64,000 nt of DNA, taken from NCBI GenBank assembly GCA_963784575.1, contig CAWARU010000001.1, positions 2,294,001 through 2,358,000 of the forward strand, in the 5' to 3' direction. Below, piece after piece: positions 38,401 to 47,013 of this stretch. The position numbers and the translations under genes were made by a program. Under the pieces are notes generated by a model, which was not told the origin of the DNA, did not search any database, and was given only the letters and a program-made list of their open reading frames with translations. Origin of the DNA: CAWARU01 sp963784575 (GTDB lineage: Bacteria; Pseudomonadota; Gammaproteobacteria; UBA6186; Azoamicaceae). The number at the start of each line of letters is the position of its first letter. The first letter of the stretch is position 1.

Positions 38401-40696
38401 ACATCTTCAACAGGGACTCGCGCCCAAAGACAAATTGCCGGACGCCTCGCTCAATGCACTATTTATTGATTGGAGCAAGATTGAGATTGAAAAGGATGAG
38501 GAGTGTCGAGAAATCTGTTTAGGTAAAGGGGGATTCGGCACCGTATATCGAGCTCGCTGGAATACGGAGAGTGGCTCTAAAGTAGTTGCGATCAAAGTGA
38601 TTAACTCCGATCTGGGGGAGGATGAAAACACGATATTTAAAGCGGAGATTGAAAAATTATCGAAATTATATTCGCCTCATATTGTCTGCTCCTTTGGTTA
38701 TTCAAAGAGGGAGGGCAGACTCTGTTTGGTGATGGAATTGGCCAAAAAAGGGTCGCTGGACAAAGTATTAGCTGACACTGAAAACAAAATTGCATCAGAG
38801 CAGCAAGCTCTGTGGGTAATGCAGATGGCGAGAGCGATTCAATATCTACATGGTAACGGCATCATTCACGGCGATATCAAGAGTTTAAACGTGTTACTCA
38901 ATGAGAACTTGGATGTAAAATTGAATGATTTTGGTTTGTCTTCCACTACCAAACAGGCAAAGAAGACCACTATAACCCATTCGAGTAAACGTGCCTTTGG
39001 AAAATCCAAAGGTAGCATAAAATCTGCCTTTCAATCTACGCAGGCCCTTGGTGGTAGTTTGTTATGGCAGCCGCCTGAAGCAGTGACTTTAGACATGGAT
39101 CGCCTAAAGCCTTTAAGCTTTGCAGGGGACGTTTACTCGTTCGGGGTGGTGATTTGGGAAATATTCTCACGGGTCATGCCTTTTGAGGCATTACTAAACG
39201 AACACGACGCAGGATTTCGAATTCGCATGGCTATTCTAGGTGATCTCGAGAAAAATGGTAAAAAACTGCGAAGACAAGATTTTGATAGGATCGCAGACGA
39301 TGTTCCAGCAGCCATTAAAGAGATTATTCTAGGATGTTGGCAGAGAGATCCTGCAAAAAGGCCCGGTATTGATGCAATCGTAGCTAAATTAAATACAGCC
39401 TTTCCAAAACTCGCTGAACATTTAGATCGAATGGCTGCAGATCATAAAAAAGAGCTGGAGAAACCCAAGCCTTTGAAGGTAGAAGCTTGCAATTCTAGTC
39501 CGATGAGCTTTGAGGAGCATCTAGAACAGTACCGACAATTTATGAGGGATATGACTTTATTACCTATGGGTGTCGAGTCAGTGTCTCAATGCTCCTCGAT
39601 CACTCATCAGTTTTCAGCTAGCGAACCTATGAGCGCGTTAGCTTGTACAATGAAATCATTGACTTCAATAGAAGTGATTGCTCCTGATTTAGAACGACGC
39701 AATTTGGGACTAGAAGGCTCTTCTAGAAATTCAGCAACATCACACGCTGCATCTCCACTTGCTACATTTTCTTCTCCTGCAAAGGTTGATGAACTTACCC
39801 CTCAAAAAACTGAGGGGATGGGGGATTGCGCCTTTCATGCGAGCTTCGGTGTTTGGAATGAGTCTCTTAAAATATACATCTGCCCTAATGTTGCAGTATT
39901 ACGAAAACAAGTAGCAGATGAAATAAGAAGCGGTACAAAGAGTCGTGCCAATCGTGCTATCATGGAAGCAATGCAACAAATGATAATTGCTGAAAGGCGT
40001 GGAGGCAAGGCCTTTGAGTTGGCTAGAGAGAATTTCCAAAAATTCTTAGCCCAACATGAAGAACAAATTCGTAAGGCCTGGGAAGAATTTGAAAATGTAT
40101 TAAAGTCTTACCCAGATATCATCAAATTTCTCAATGACAATGATTCATCAGAAAGAGATTTAAAAAATAAAGTTTTTATCTGTTTGCAGGATGACAAAAA
40201 TGAATTATATGCATTGATATTATCTCTGGAGGATTTGCATAGAAAGTACAAGGCCTATACCAGGGAGACAGCTCGAGGTTTTGATTGGGAGTCTCTTTTA
40301 CAAGAACAAAAATTACGAGAAGAATATGCACAGCTGATGGAAAGAGCCGGTAGCCAAAAGGGGAATGGGTATTGGCTCTTGCCAGGAGAACTTGAAATTG
40401 TCGCCATGGTCTTTAATAAGACTATAGAGCTTCAAATCACCGATGGAAAAACTGGAAAAAGGAGAATATTGGAAATCTATAATCCAGAAGCCCTCGGTGT
40501 AAGTGCCCAAAGAGTCTCTGTCTATTTTAATGGTCACAATCATTATGCGCGTATGGCTGCCGCTGCTGCGCCAAGGGTATTGTTTTCGTCTTCCGCAGTA
40601 GCCTTAAGTGAACCCCCTATTGTCGCTGCGTCGCTAGAATCTCAAACACAGGCAGACGCATTGTTAATTCCCAAATTATCCCATTATATGTTTTAA
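35495..40696 (+). CDS. Giant eukaryotic-like effector: protein kinase plus OTU-like protease
   Basis: 1733 residues. The start is 35495, or Met14 at 35534, which has a better ribosome site (aaggaaacgaac). Residues 1-340: unknown, with a coiled coil near 260-300. 344-377: hydrophobic segment (VGMAMLLPMANIAISAAVIIFSIFG). 385-460: coiled coil. 460-1000: unrecognised. About 1005-1310: protein kinase with glycine loop GKGGFG (1010-1015), VAIK lysine 1034, catalytic HGDIKSLN (D1127), DFG (D1145), WQPPEA and DVYSFGVVIWEI, of tyrosine-kinase-like style. About 1437-1690: OTU-like cysteine protease, with GDCAFHA (D1444, C1445) and the distal HNHYARM (H1683). All expected catalytic residues are visible. 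It would phosphorylate host proteins and cleave ubiquitin chains; both activities are inferred. It is probably acquired from a eukaryote. Confidence 0.9.
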   Translation: MHSAFQFAYKETNMFNLSQGDRKKFEYLRKLQSDVANYHLTGDEFSGAIKFTGLESHVAAQSFATRLLETEVDLENEKHQRVLALALVVQQGPETWRQYDMAEQQTILNLLSIRYASEQRQQEECLSRVLDSLFDTQTIVDISGIGGLLASGNPYVLGLSTGINILIGRLADGNSFSGGANLEVVENLDKLDTGDIFVSGIKLQPDALQFVSKKHQISIDHIKQVLNAYGLKFEDLSQAQREQVRQLYARFHQKDKDSALRSKRDMKEVKEQIETLRDESRSERMLQREKERYYQRLNDARGFFRGLQGVASMIKDPKLCRNLQVVGCIGEQGINIASRAMELGGLIPGVAAPVGMAMLLPMANIAISAAVIIFSIFGKKKSERSPVMEALQTISKQIAELRKEMHERFDLIEEKLHKIAESMFEGFEQIKAIINFETGVIREMIQISMGRLQDDIDELTQIIESGHRELALIHFKDEIVAPISCYIDGTSTTVLDTTKVAILEENWLLGQFCSGIFAGKYFRKEQPYHQVARIAEKPVELVLGYLARFASERLGIQGIQEADLPSLDLWMENIGLALAARTALKLKDNKDIPLANLRKIQEKAVRSHDVIKTLRNATPKLYESLIALYVNGIGSIEKRILELMTVKAKEEVVTDTVALSSIKLQTIKGLGFPDLDAQHFLNALANQRVPRILVLAEQLGLGQWEANYQGVRAEGNAWNGPGGHMVYPTYRMPAMPIYHVHLLFRFKAKRAEEGSEKGIDIPILNATFKRHLETSSWIVRGLNDNHVNAHVYVPQYRAEQNNPVRIPGLLCGNWAASTVISGPTVCDYQAKVREQIAGITQIAWQKAKSQAPSADLKLTAEQKAFLDAVASIKDNSALFTSMVDQLKAVRALSLAYAQLLGLKEETAAELRKALNTDLTEFLIDPHLIAEIDDRLTLLLGNLSKSPTFTASQVLVKLFHASNIITLYERHLQQGLAPKDKLPDASLNALFIDWSKIEIEKDEECREICLGKGGFGTVYRARWNTESGSKVVAIKVINSDLGEDENTIFKAEIEKLSKLYSPHIVCSFGYSKREGRLCLVMELAKKGSLDKVLADTENKIASEQQALWVMQMARAIQYLHGNGIIHGDIKSLNVLLNENLDVKLNDFGLSSTTKQAKKTTITHSSKRAFGKSKGSIKSAFQSTQALGGSLLWQPPEAVTLDMDRLKPLSFAGDVYSFGVVIWEIFSRVMPFEALLNEHDAGFRIRMAILGDLEKNGKKLRRQDFDRIADDVPAAIKEIILGCWQRDPAKRPGIDAIVAKLNTAFPKLAEHLDRMAADHKKELEKPKPLKVEACNSSPMSFEEHLEQYRQFMRDMTLLPMGVESVSQCSSITHQFSASEPMSALACTMKSLTSIEVIAPDLERRNLGLEGSSRNSATSHAASPLATFSSPAKVDELTPQKTEGMGDCAFHASFGVWNESLKIYICPNVAVLRKQVADEIRSGTKSRANRAIMEAMQQMIIAERRGGKAFELARENFQKFLAQHEEQIRKAWEEFENVLKSYPDIIKFLNDNDSSERDLKNKVFICLQDDKNELYALILSLEDLHRKYKAYTRETARGFDWESLLQEQKLREEYAQLMERAGSQKGNGYWLLPGELEIVAMVFNKTIELQITDGKTGKRRILEIYNPEALGVSAQRVSVYFNGHNHYARMAAAAAPRVLFSSSAVALSEPPIVAASLESQTQADALLIPKLSHYMF

Positions 40697-40894
40697 CAAA
40701 TTCCAGTACTCTTAGCGAATAAGGAGATTGATGAAACTGAGGAATCTAAATTAAGAGATGAAATTAAGAAATACTTGAGAGAGCCTGAGTCTTATTCTAA
40801 GAATGAAGATCCAATAAACAAAATTGTTCATAGACTGGCGATTCAAGGAAGACTGTTTATACAATCTTCAAAATGCTTCAAAAATTCATTTTGA
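40697..40894 (+). pseudogene. Coding-like tail in frame after the giant gene's stop
   Basis: Immediately after the TAA at 40694-40696 the same frame stays open for 65 codons with coding-like composition (LANKEIDETEESKLRDEIKKYLREPESYSKN...INKIVHRLAIQGRLF). No start codon or ribosome site of its own is seen. It may be the remains of a longer C-terminus cut off by a nonsense mutation, or of a deleted gene. Confidence 0.4.
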
Positions 40895-40934
40895 AAAGGT
40901 AGTAGGGTCTGAATAGGCAATAGGCAGGTTTGTT

Positions 40935-41070
40935 CAGATCCTCCCGCTGAAAATAGTACCCTCATGGCACTGGGGTTCCAGAGGCTGTGGAAAAATACTT
41001 GTCGCGAACTACCTATTTTCTAAAGCCAGAAACCATGGGCTTTACACGGTTTTTTCAGCGGGAGGAGCTG
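40935..41070. repeat. 19-bp inverted repeats enclosing 136 bp
   Basis: Left arm 40935-40953 (cagatcctcccgctgaaaa) and right arm 41052-41070 (ttttcagcgggaggagctg) are complementary with one mismatch. Size and ends resemble a miniature inverted-repeat element or a decayed insertion sequence. No coding content. The bases from 41071 to 41440 show nothing recognisable. Confidence 0.55.
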
Positions 41071-41440
41071 AGGTTTGTTGTATAGTAAAGAGAAATCTGT
41101 GTCAAAGGTATAAGTATTCAAAACCTTTTAATGGGCTAGACATAAAACTTTATTTCAAATTAAGCAAACTTAGAAGAATAAATTATGATGTAAATTCTAT
41201 TTGGGAGTGCGATTGAGCAATTTATTGAAAATAAAGCAGAAAGGGAAAAACTAAAGCTGTGCTTGTGACTGGAGAATTTAAATAGGTGATTCAAAAGAAA
41301 TCATTTCCTGATAATCATCTAAAAAAACCTGCGTGAAATCCGCGTATTTGAGTACGACACTGTTCGCCATAGTTCGACAAATGTAGTGGTAATCCGCGGC
41401 AAAAAGTTCAATAAAATCAAGGGGCCTAAATGAAATATTT

Positions 41441-41491
41441 GGACTCATAATCCCTTGGTCCTAGGTTCGAGTCCTAGTGGGCCCACCAAAT
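41441..41491 (+). repeat. attR-like direct repeat of the tRNA 3' end
   Basis: Exact 51-base copy of 33125-33175 (anticodon arm to just past CCA). The 5' half of the tRNA is absent, so this is not a functional tRNA but the displaced end of the target gene left by integration. Confidence 0.9.
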
Positions 41492-41536
41492 TAGACCAAA
41501 AAATCAGGAACTTACGAGAACAAAATTCCACCCTTT

Positions 41537-41770
41537 TCATGTCGGCAAAACCTCTTGCGCGACTTTTGCATGACTCAATTGCAATTCTGTGGCTGTTCGA
41601 TGTGCTGCTGTCCTTAGCAAAGTTAACTTAGGCTTGTTTTGTTCCGTACAAATCTTGTTAACGGCTTCCCAAAGATTCAGCAATTCAACCGAAGAATAGT
41701 GTGTCGTAATCCTAGTGGATTTATGACCCAATAAATCTTGTCTATCTTCGAATGAAACACCGGCTCTTCC
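41537..41770 (-). pseudogene. Tyrosine recombinase (integrase) C-terminal remnant
   Basis: The reading frame from about 41770 gives GRAGVSFEDRQDLLGHKSTRITTHYSSVELLNLWEAVNKIC, the end of a phage-type tyrosine recombinase with the conserved His of LLGHKS and the nucleophile Tyr of THYS. Nothing of the upstream catalytic Arg region is seen; the sequence before it is AT-rich and not integrase-like. It lies 46 bases past the second tRNA repeat, the normal position for an integrase next to its attachment site, so it probably belonged to an older element. Confidence 0.75.
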
Positions 41771-42341
41771 CCAAATTAGGGGGTTTTTGATTTTTAAGAA
41801 AAGATTTAAGTTTTTTGAGCAGAAACATAAAAAAATTATACCTTAAAATATTTAACATACCATGTTCACTTGCCTTAAAAAAATTTTATCACATAAATTG
41901 AGAGAAAGTCTAAGAATCAAAAATTTCTATTTTTTTATGCTTAACAATGGTCGATTAATTAATGAGCATCGCGTACACTACCATATTTGGGGCTAAATGA
42001 TGGGTTTAAGCTCATAGTTGATGGAGCTTCCAAGTCAGTACAACTAGAGTTATCAGAATTCTCGATCACATCATTTCGTTCTTTTGAGATAACCCTCTCT
42101 TTTTAAATTTTTGCGGTTGTTGAGGTTTTACTTTAACTTATCTCTGTTTCTTAATAAACCGTTCAATTTGCATAGCTAGAGACTTTTTTCCATAAATTGG
42201 CCAAGCTTGCGCTACTAAAGTCGGATGAAAGCTTCGCGTATACTTTGCGCCTGTTCCTTTAATATGAGATCTATATACCCCAAGCCGGGATACATGTAAA
42301 AACGATATTAGCAATTAAAATGTAATTGGACTTACAAATAA
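41771..42341. other. AT-rich gap, no gene seen
   Basis: About 570 bases between the integrase remnant and the next gene with many A/T runs and short frames only. Probably decayed mobile DNA. Confidence 0.4.
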
Positions 42342-43526
42342 TTAATCCTTGGAAGTATCTGCTGCTCTACTTCCTAGTTTCCAGGTTGATTTTGACACAA
42401 CACTTTCGCTGTTAGGTCCAAGAGTATCAGACCCATCCCTTTTTTGAACATCGGCCCCCCCGCTGAATTGTAGGGTTAATGGTCTTGATTGGGTCAGCTG
42501 TAATCTTTCATCATCTGATCTTTCTTTGTGTTCTATTAAGGAATTGGTAGAACTGCTAAGGCGCTGAATCAAAGCATCGCGCTCAGTGTGTTCTCCCTCT
42601 ATTCTGGTTTTTCTGTCTGTCAAATGGGCAATAAGCCGCCTAGCGAAGGCTGTTTGAAATGCGGTGGCAGTAAAAGTACTTGAAATGAGGTTAGGTATTG
42701 TAACCAGATAAGTTATGATCTCGTAATATCTTTCATGATCACTTGTAGAAAGATCTGGATCTAAACTTAAAAATTTATCTGTCAGCAAGGTGAATTCTAG
42801 ATATTGCCTTACTGCTGAGACAAATGAATTCCCTAAAATAGAGCCTGCTGCAAGAGTTGAAAGATTATAAAATTGGCAATTACACCCTTCGTTCGCATCT
42901 ATAATTTCATCTTGAATCAAATCAAAATCTTGTTCCCTACAGAGATTATCTAGGCGGGAACCTGCTTCAATCAATGTTTCGCTTGCACCAGACAAAATAT
43001 AAAGAAAAAAATTAATCAAAGAGCTAAAAATGGCTCCACTTATAGCTAAACCTGTTGATGTACTGGAATCCTGATCTTCAGAATTTTGTGTGGCTATTTT
43101 TAGGGCCATATAGGTAATGAAAATATAGGTTAAAATTGCAAGCACATTGCAAATATGGCCAGAGACTGGCAAACCTACTTCGAAAATTCGATTTCGTTTC
43201 TTCACATCGATTTTAAAACATTCCCAATGTTGTAAGGGGGTAATGGGCTTTTTCTCTAATTCTTGAAAACCTCTTGGAAATAAAATTCTATGCCTAATTT
43301 GAAGTTCAGAATTAAGTTTTTCTCTGGCAAATGAACGATAGTTGAAATTGGGTATCACGGGTTGTTCAGCAGCTGCAGAGAATTCTGTTGGTTCTATTAA
43401 TTCTTTCTTAAGATTGGGGGAATATAACGAGACAACATTTCCACGTACATTTCGCGTTACTAAAATCCAATATTCTTGCATACAATATACAATCTTTTCG
43501 AAGATAAGTTTGTTTAAGCAAATCAA
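42342..43526 (-). CDS. Unknown multi-span membrane protein
   Basis: 394 residues as read; Met16 (MQEYWILVTRN, start at 43481) is a likely alternative. After a soluble N-terminal 125 residues there are several hydrophobic segments: NVLAILTYIFITYMALKIA, ISGAIFSSLINFFLYILSG, a weaker one around AAGSILGNSFVSAV, and YLVTIPNLISSTFTATAFQTAF. The last 90 residues are charged and Ser-rich. No family recognised. It lies between the island remnants and the exporter genes on the same strand as the latter but 130 bases away. Possible membrane-targeted effector; not established. Confidence 0.6.
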   Translation of the reverse strand: MICLNKLIFEKIVYCMQEYWILVTRNVRGNVVSLYSPNLKKELIEPTEFSAAAEQPVIPNFNYRSFAREKLNSELQIRHRILFPRGFQELEKKPITPLQHWECFKIDVKKRNRIFEVGLPVSGHICNVLAILTYIFITYMALKIATQNSEDQDSSTSTGLAISGAIFSSLINFFLYILSGASETLIEAGSRLDNLCREQDFDLIQDEIIDANEGCNCQFYNLSTLAAGSILGNSFVSAVRQYLEFTLLTDKFLSLDPDLSTSDHERYYEIITYLVTIPNLISSTFTATAFQTAFARRLIAHLTDRKTRIEGEHTERDALIQRLSSSTNSLIEHKERSDDERLQLTQSRPLTLQFSGGADVQKRDGSDTLGPNSESVVSKSTWKLGSRAADTSKD

Positions 43527-43656
43527 TTTGAAATAAAATGACGATTCTATAATGAATTATTATTTTTTGCAAGAGAATGAAAAAGTGAGAGTAAGATCCA
43601 AATATTGAAAACTTGAGTTAGTGTGCAGCCTTTATCTGATAGTGCTGTAGACATCA

Positions 43657-45024
43657 TTAAGATATATCATCACGATCTTTAATAAATGGCAGGGAACATA
43701 GACTGAGAAAGCTCGCTGCAATTAATAAATAAGATGGAGCTGCTAAATTTTCAGTGTAATGAATTAGATGAGTGGCAAAAAACGGAGCTCCTCCCCCAAA
43801 TATTGCCACACTAATACTATGTGCAATTGAAACTCCAGAACAACGAATTTTGGTTGGCATTATTTCTGCCAGGGCTGTGGGAATCACACCAAAAAAAATT
43901 CCCATCATTATCGCAAGAGTAGATTGTACAAAAGCAATAATATAATAATTCTCAGTTTGTAACATCAAAAATAAAGGATAGGAAAGTATCATGAATCCTA
44001 TGCATGGAAATCCTAGCACAGGCTTACGACCATGACTATCAGATAACGTTCCACCAATCAAAATGAATATTGCAAACACGCACATGCTAAATGTATGGAT
44101 AGTTAGAGCAATATTTATTGGAATTTTTAAATGTGTCCTAAAATAAGTTGACAGAAATACTACAACAATAAAAAAACCAATCGTATTTAGAAAATCTAAT
44201 AGGAAAATTATGCCAATATTTGATTTATAATGTTGCAATAATTGTTTTAAAGGCATGTATTTGGAGTCATACTTTTTCCTTTCTAGAAGAAAAATGTTGG
44301 GATCCACTAAACGACTACGCATATAGGCACCCACAATGCTTCCCAATACGCTTAATATAAATGGAATTCGCCATCCCCAAGTTTGCATAGTTTCTGGTGT
44401 AAAGAAAGAATTGAGTCCTGCCACCAGTAATGAGCCTAGAATGACACCCATGACTGCACTGAATGCAGCAAAACTTCCCCAAAAGCCACGTTTTCCTCCC
44501 GGTGCATGCTCCACAAGGAACACCATCGTGCTGGTAAATTCGCCCCCAATTGCAAAACCTTGCAAAGTGCGTAGCAAGATAAGACTGATAGGGGCTATTA
44601 AACCAACTTGTTCATAAATTGGGAGACATCCCATCAAGGCTGTTGGTATTGCCATAAAATATATAGACCAAGTTAGGGCAGTTTTTCTACTTTTCTTGTC
44701 ACCAATATATCCAAATATAATTGAACCCAGGGGGCGCGCAATGAACCCAGCCCAAAAAACTCCCCAGCTGGCCAAAAGTTGCAAAACAGAACTAGCTCCT
44801 GGAAAGAATAGGGCGCCAAAAGTTACGACAAAATACCCATAGATAATGAAATCATACCATTCAAGAGCATTTCCTATCATGCATGAAACTAATAATTGCT
44901 TGTTATTACATACATTGGTGTCACGAATGTTCTCAAGGGTATTATTGCCCAGAAGCGTATTATTGCTCTTGAGTGTATTACTGTTTTCAAGCGGATTAAA
45001 GTTAGAAGATCTAGGGATTTCCAT
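43657..45024 (-). CDS. MFS transporter, metabolite:H+ symporter (ProP-like) type
   Basis: 455 residues, about 12 membrane segments. NALEWYDFIIYGYFVVTFGALFFP, ASWGVFWAGFIARPLGSIIFGYIGDKKSRKTAL and LLRTLQGFAIGGEFTSTMVFLVEHAPGGKRG are the signatures of the MHS branch (ProP, KgtP, ShiA). The first 35 residues are Asn/Leu/Thr repeats (SNNTLLGNNTLENI), unusual for the family. Substrate unknown. Same strand as the ABC exporter upstream; possibly export or uptake linked to the peptide locus. Confidence 0.9.
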   Translation of the reverse strand: MEIPRSSNFNPLENSNTLKSNNTLLGNNTLENIRDTNVCNNKQLLVSCMIGNALEWYDFIIYGYFVVTFGALFFPGASSVLQLLASWGVFWAGFIARPLGSIIFGYIGDKKSRKTALTWSIYFMAIPTALMGCLPIYEQVGLIAPISLILLRTLQGFAIGGEFTSTMVFLVEHAPGGKRGFWGSFAAFSAVMGVILGSLLVAGLNSFFTPETMQTWGWRIPFILSVLGSIVGAYMRSRLVDPNIFLLERKKYDSKYMPLKQLLQHYKSNIGIIFLLDFLNTIGFFIVVVFLSTYFRTHLKIPINIALTIHTFSMCVFAIFILIGGTLSDSHGRKPVLGFPCIGFMILSYPLFLMLQTENYYIIAFVQSTLAIMMGIFFGVIPTALAEIMPTKIRCSGVSIAHSISVAIFGGGAPFFATHLIHYTENLAAPSYLLIAASFLSLCSLPFIKDRDDIS

Positions 45025-45066
45025 AATTTTGTAAATTTATCCTGATTTTGGAGCTTGCTTCAGAAT

Positions 45067-46830
45067 TTAAATAAAGCTATGTCCTTTTTGTGAATCCCAA
45101 AGCTGTTTATAATATCCATTGGCTTGTATTAGCTCTTCATGGGTACCACTCTCAATAATTTGTCCGTGGTGTAGAACAAGGATGGTATCCATAGACATAA
45201 CTGTCGATAATCTATGTGCAATCACAATTGCAGTTTTATTCCCCATTGCAGTTTTTAAGGAGCTTTGTATATATTGTTCAGTCAAGGAGTCTAAGGAGCT
45301 CGTAGCTTCATCAAGGATTAAAATTGGAGCATCTTTTAATATTGCCCTTGCAATGACTATTCTTTGTTTCTGTCCACCCGAGAGCTTTGCTCCTTTTTCT
45401 CCGACAACTGTATTGTATCCATTGGGGAGATTCTCAATAAATTCATGCGAAAATGATTTTTTGGCAGCCATGAGGACTTCTTCAAAACTTGAGTCTGTTT
45501 TCCCATATTGAATGTTTTCAAGAATGGTTCTATGAAATAAGTCCGGGGATTGAGGAATAAAAGAGATGTAATTACGTAAGCTTTGTTTTGAAATATTTCG
45601 TATAGACTGTCCATCAATTACGATATCACCATCCAATAAGTCGAACAATCCCGAAATTAAGCTAACAAAAGTGCTTTTGCCAGCTCCCGAATAACCAACA
45701 AGCCCGATCCTTTTACCGCCTTGAATGGTCAAAGATAAATTTTTGAAAATTGGCTTATTGTTAGGATAACCAAAAGTAATATTGTCAAAAACAATCTCGC
45801 CTTTATTAATTTTAAGATGCTTGGCATCCGGCCGCTTTGGTTGGCGATGTTCCGTAAATATTGTTGTTAAGGCATTTTGACAGACACCTATCGTTTCGCC
45901 TACGCTTAATAGGCTTGATGTTAAATTCCACATTTGATCAATCACTGTAATTGATAGAACAAATATTAGCGCAAAATCACCTACTGTAATTAAATTCCTG
46001 CTTCCTAAAAATAATAATAATGAAATCGAAGCTGCTTCCAAAATCCAAGCAAAACCGCTCAAAATGGAGGCATTTATCATATTTTTAAACTGCATTGCTT
46101 GGTCTTTTTGAACAACATCATGAGTTAATTTATCTAAATAATGTGACTCATAATCTTCGCGAACGAACAACAACATACTCAGTACATTTGAAAAACAATC
46201 TACTATGTTTCCAGAATTATTTGCCCTCGATTGGGCAAAATTTATTGCATAAGGTTTAATACTATCAGAACAGTACTTTGCAATTATTAAAAATGCTATT
46301 GAAACAAAGAAGAACACGAGTGAAAAATAGACGCTAACAACTGCAGTCATTCCTATTGAAAGGAGGATAGTTAAAGCCTGTCTTGAGATATTAAAAATTG
46401 AGTTGATAAACTGTTGGATGTTACTAGTTAAATCTTGTATTTTCGCACTTATCGAGCCACTCAAATTATCTTGGAAAAATGAATAAGCTTGGCCTCTCAA
46501 ATGATTCGTTGCCATCGTGATGATGTCTGCTTTCATTTTTGGCAGTGATTTTAAAACAACATAATTGTAAAATCTCCATAACACAGTAATCATTAGGCTC
46601 ATTAGGATTAATATGATGCCAGGTATTAGGCATAGTGACAGAAAATTGCTGCTATCGGCTTTCGATGCCCTATCTATTAGTATTTTTAATATATAAGGTT
46701 GAATCACACTATGAAGGGAACTATATACCCCGACAAAGATCATTGCAATAAAGTACCTCTTATAGGGCTTAGCAATTTCTTTAATAAATTCATTAAAACT
46801 GGGTGGTAAGTTCATGTAGGGCTCGTCCAA
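45067..46830 (-). CDS. ABC exporter, fused membrane and ATPase domains
   Basis: 587 residues. Residues about 25-300 form a six-helix exporter membrane domain. The nucleotide-binding domain follows, with Walker A GYSGAGKSTF near 378, signature LSGGQKQRI, Walker B ILILDEATSSLD and the IAHRLST switch. MsbA/lipid-peptide exporter type. It is divergent from the racemase gene that begins the biosynthetic operon, so it most likely exports the nonribosomal peptide; this is inference from position. Confidence 0.93.
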   Translation of the reverse strand: MDEPYMNLPPSFNEFIKEIAKPYKRYFIAMIFVGVYSSLHSVIQPYILKILIDRASKADSSNFLSLCLIPGIILILMSLMITVLWRFYNYVVLKSLPKMKADIITMATNHLRGQAYSFFQDNLSGSISAKIQDLTSNIQQFINSIFNISRQALTILLSIGMTAVVSVYFSLVFFFVSIAFLIIAKYCSDSIKPYAINFAQSRANNSGNIVDCFSNVLSMLLFVREDYESHYLDKLTHDVVQKDQAMQFKNMINASILSGFAWILEAASISLLLFLGSRNLITVGDFALIFVLSITVIDQMWNLTSSLLSVGETIGVCQNALTTIFTEHRQPKRPDAKHLKINKGEIVFDNITFGYPNNKPIFKNLSLTIQGGKRIGLVGYSGAGKSTFVSLISGLFDLLDGDIVIDGQSIRNISKQSLRNYISFIPQSPDLFHRTILENIQYGKTDSSFEEVLMAAKKSFSHEFIENLPNGYNTVVGEKGAKLSGGQKQRIVIARAILKDAPILILDEATSSLDSLTEQYIQSSLKTAMGNKTAIVIAHRLSTVMSMDTILVLHHGQIIESGTHEELIQANGYYKQLWDSQKGHSFI

Positions 46831-47013
46831 ATTGAGTTAGAATTTGTTTATGAAACAACTACTGTAGCAGTATGCAACTTTACCATTCTACCATTCTAAT
46901 CGTAAAAAGAATAGCAGATGCAATTTGTTGACTAACAAATAACTGAAGGCAACTGGAGATTTGTGTAAATTTATGATTAAATTACTCATTTATTCAATTT
47001 GTAGAAAGAGACT

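Larger units (their letters stand above)
33176..41440. mobile_element. tRNA-integrated genomic island, about 8.3 kb
   Basis: The region is bounded by the 51-bp duplication of the tRNA 3' end. It contains a frameshifted and an intact LuxR-type regulator in opposite orientation and the kinase/OTU giant gene. No complete integrase lies inside. The nearest recombinase trace is just beyond the right repeat, consistent with a newer element inserted between the tRNA and an older, decayed one. Boundaries are seen directly; mobility is inferred. Confidence 0.8.

Noticed and set aside
41441..41491. Second tRNA gene
   Set aside because: Only the 3' 51 bases are present; the acceptor and D arms are missing, so it is an attachment-site copy.
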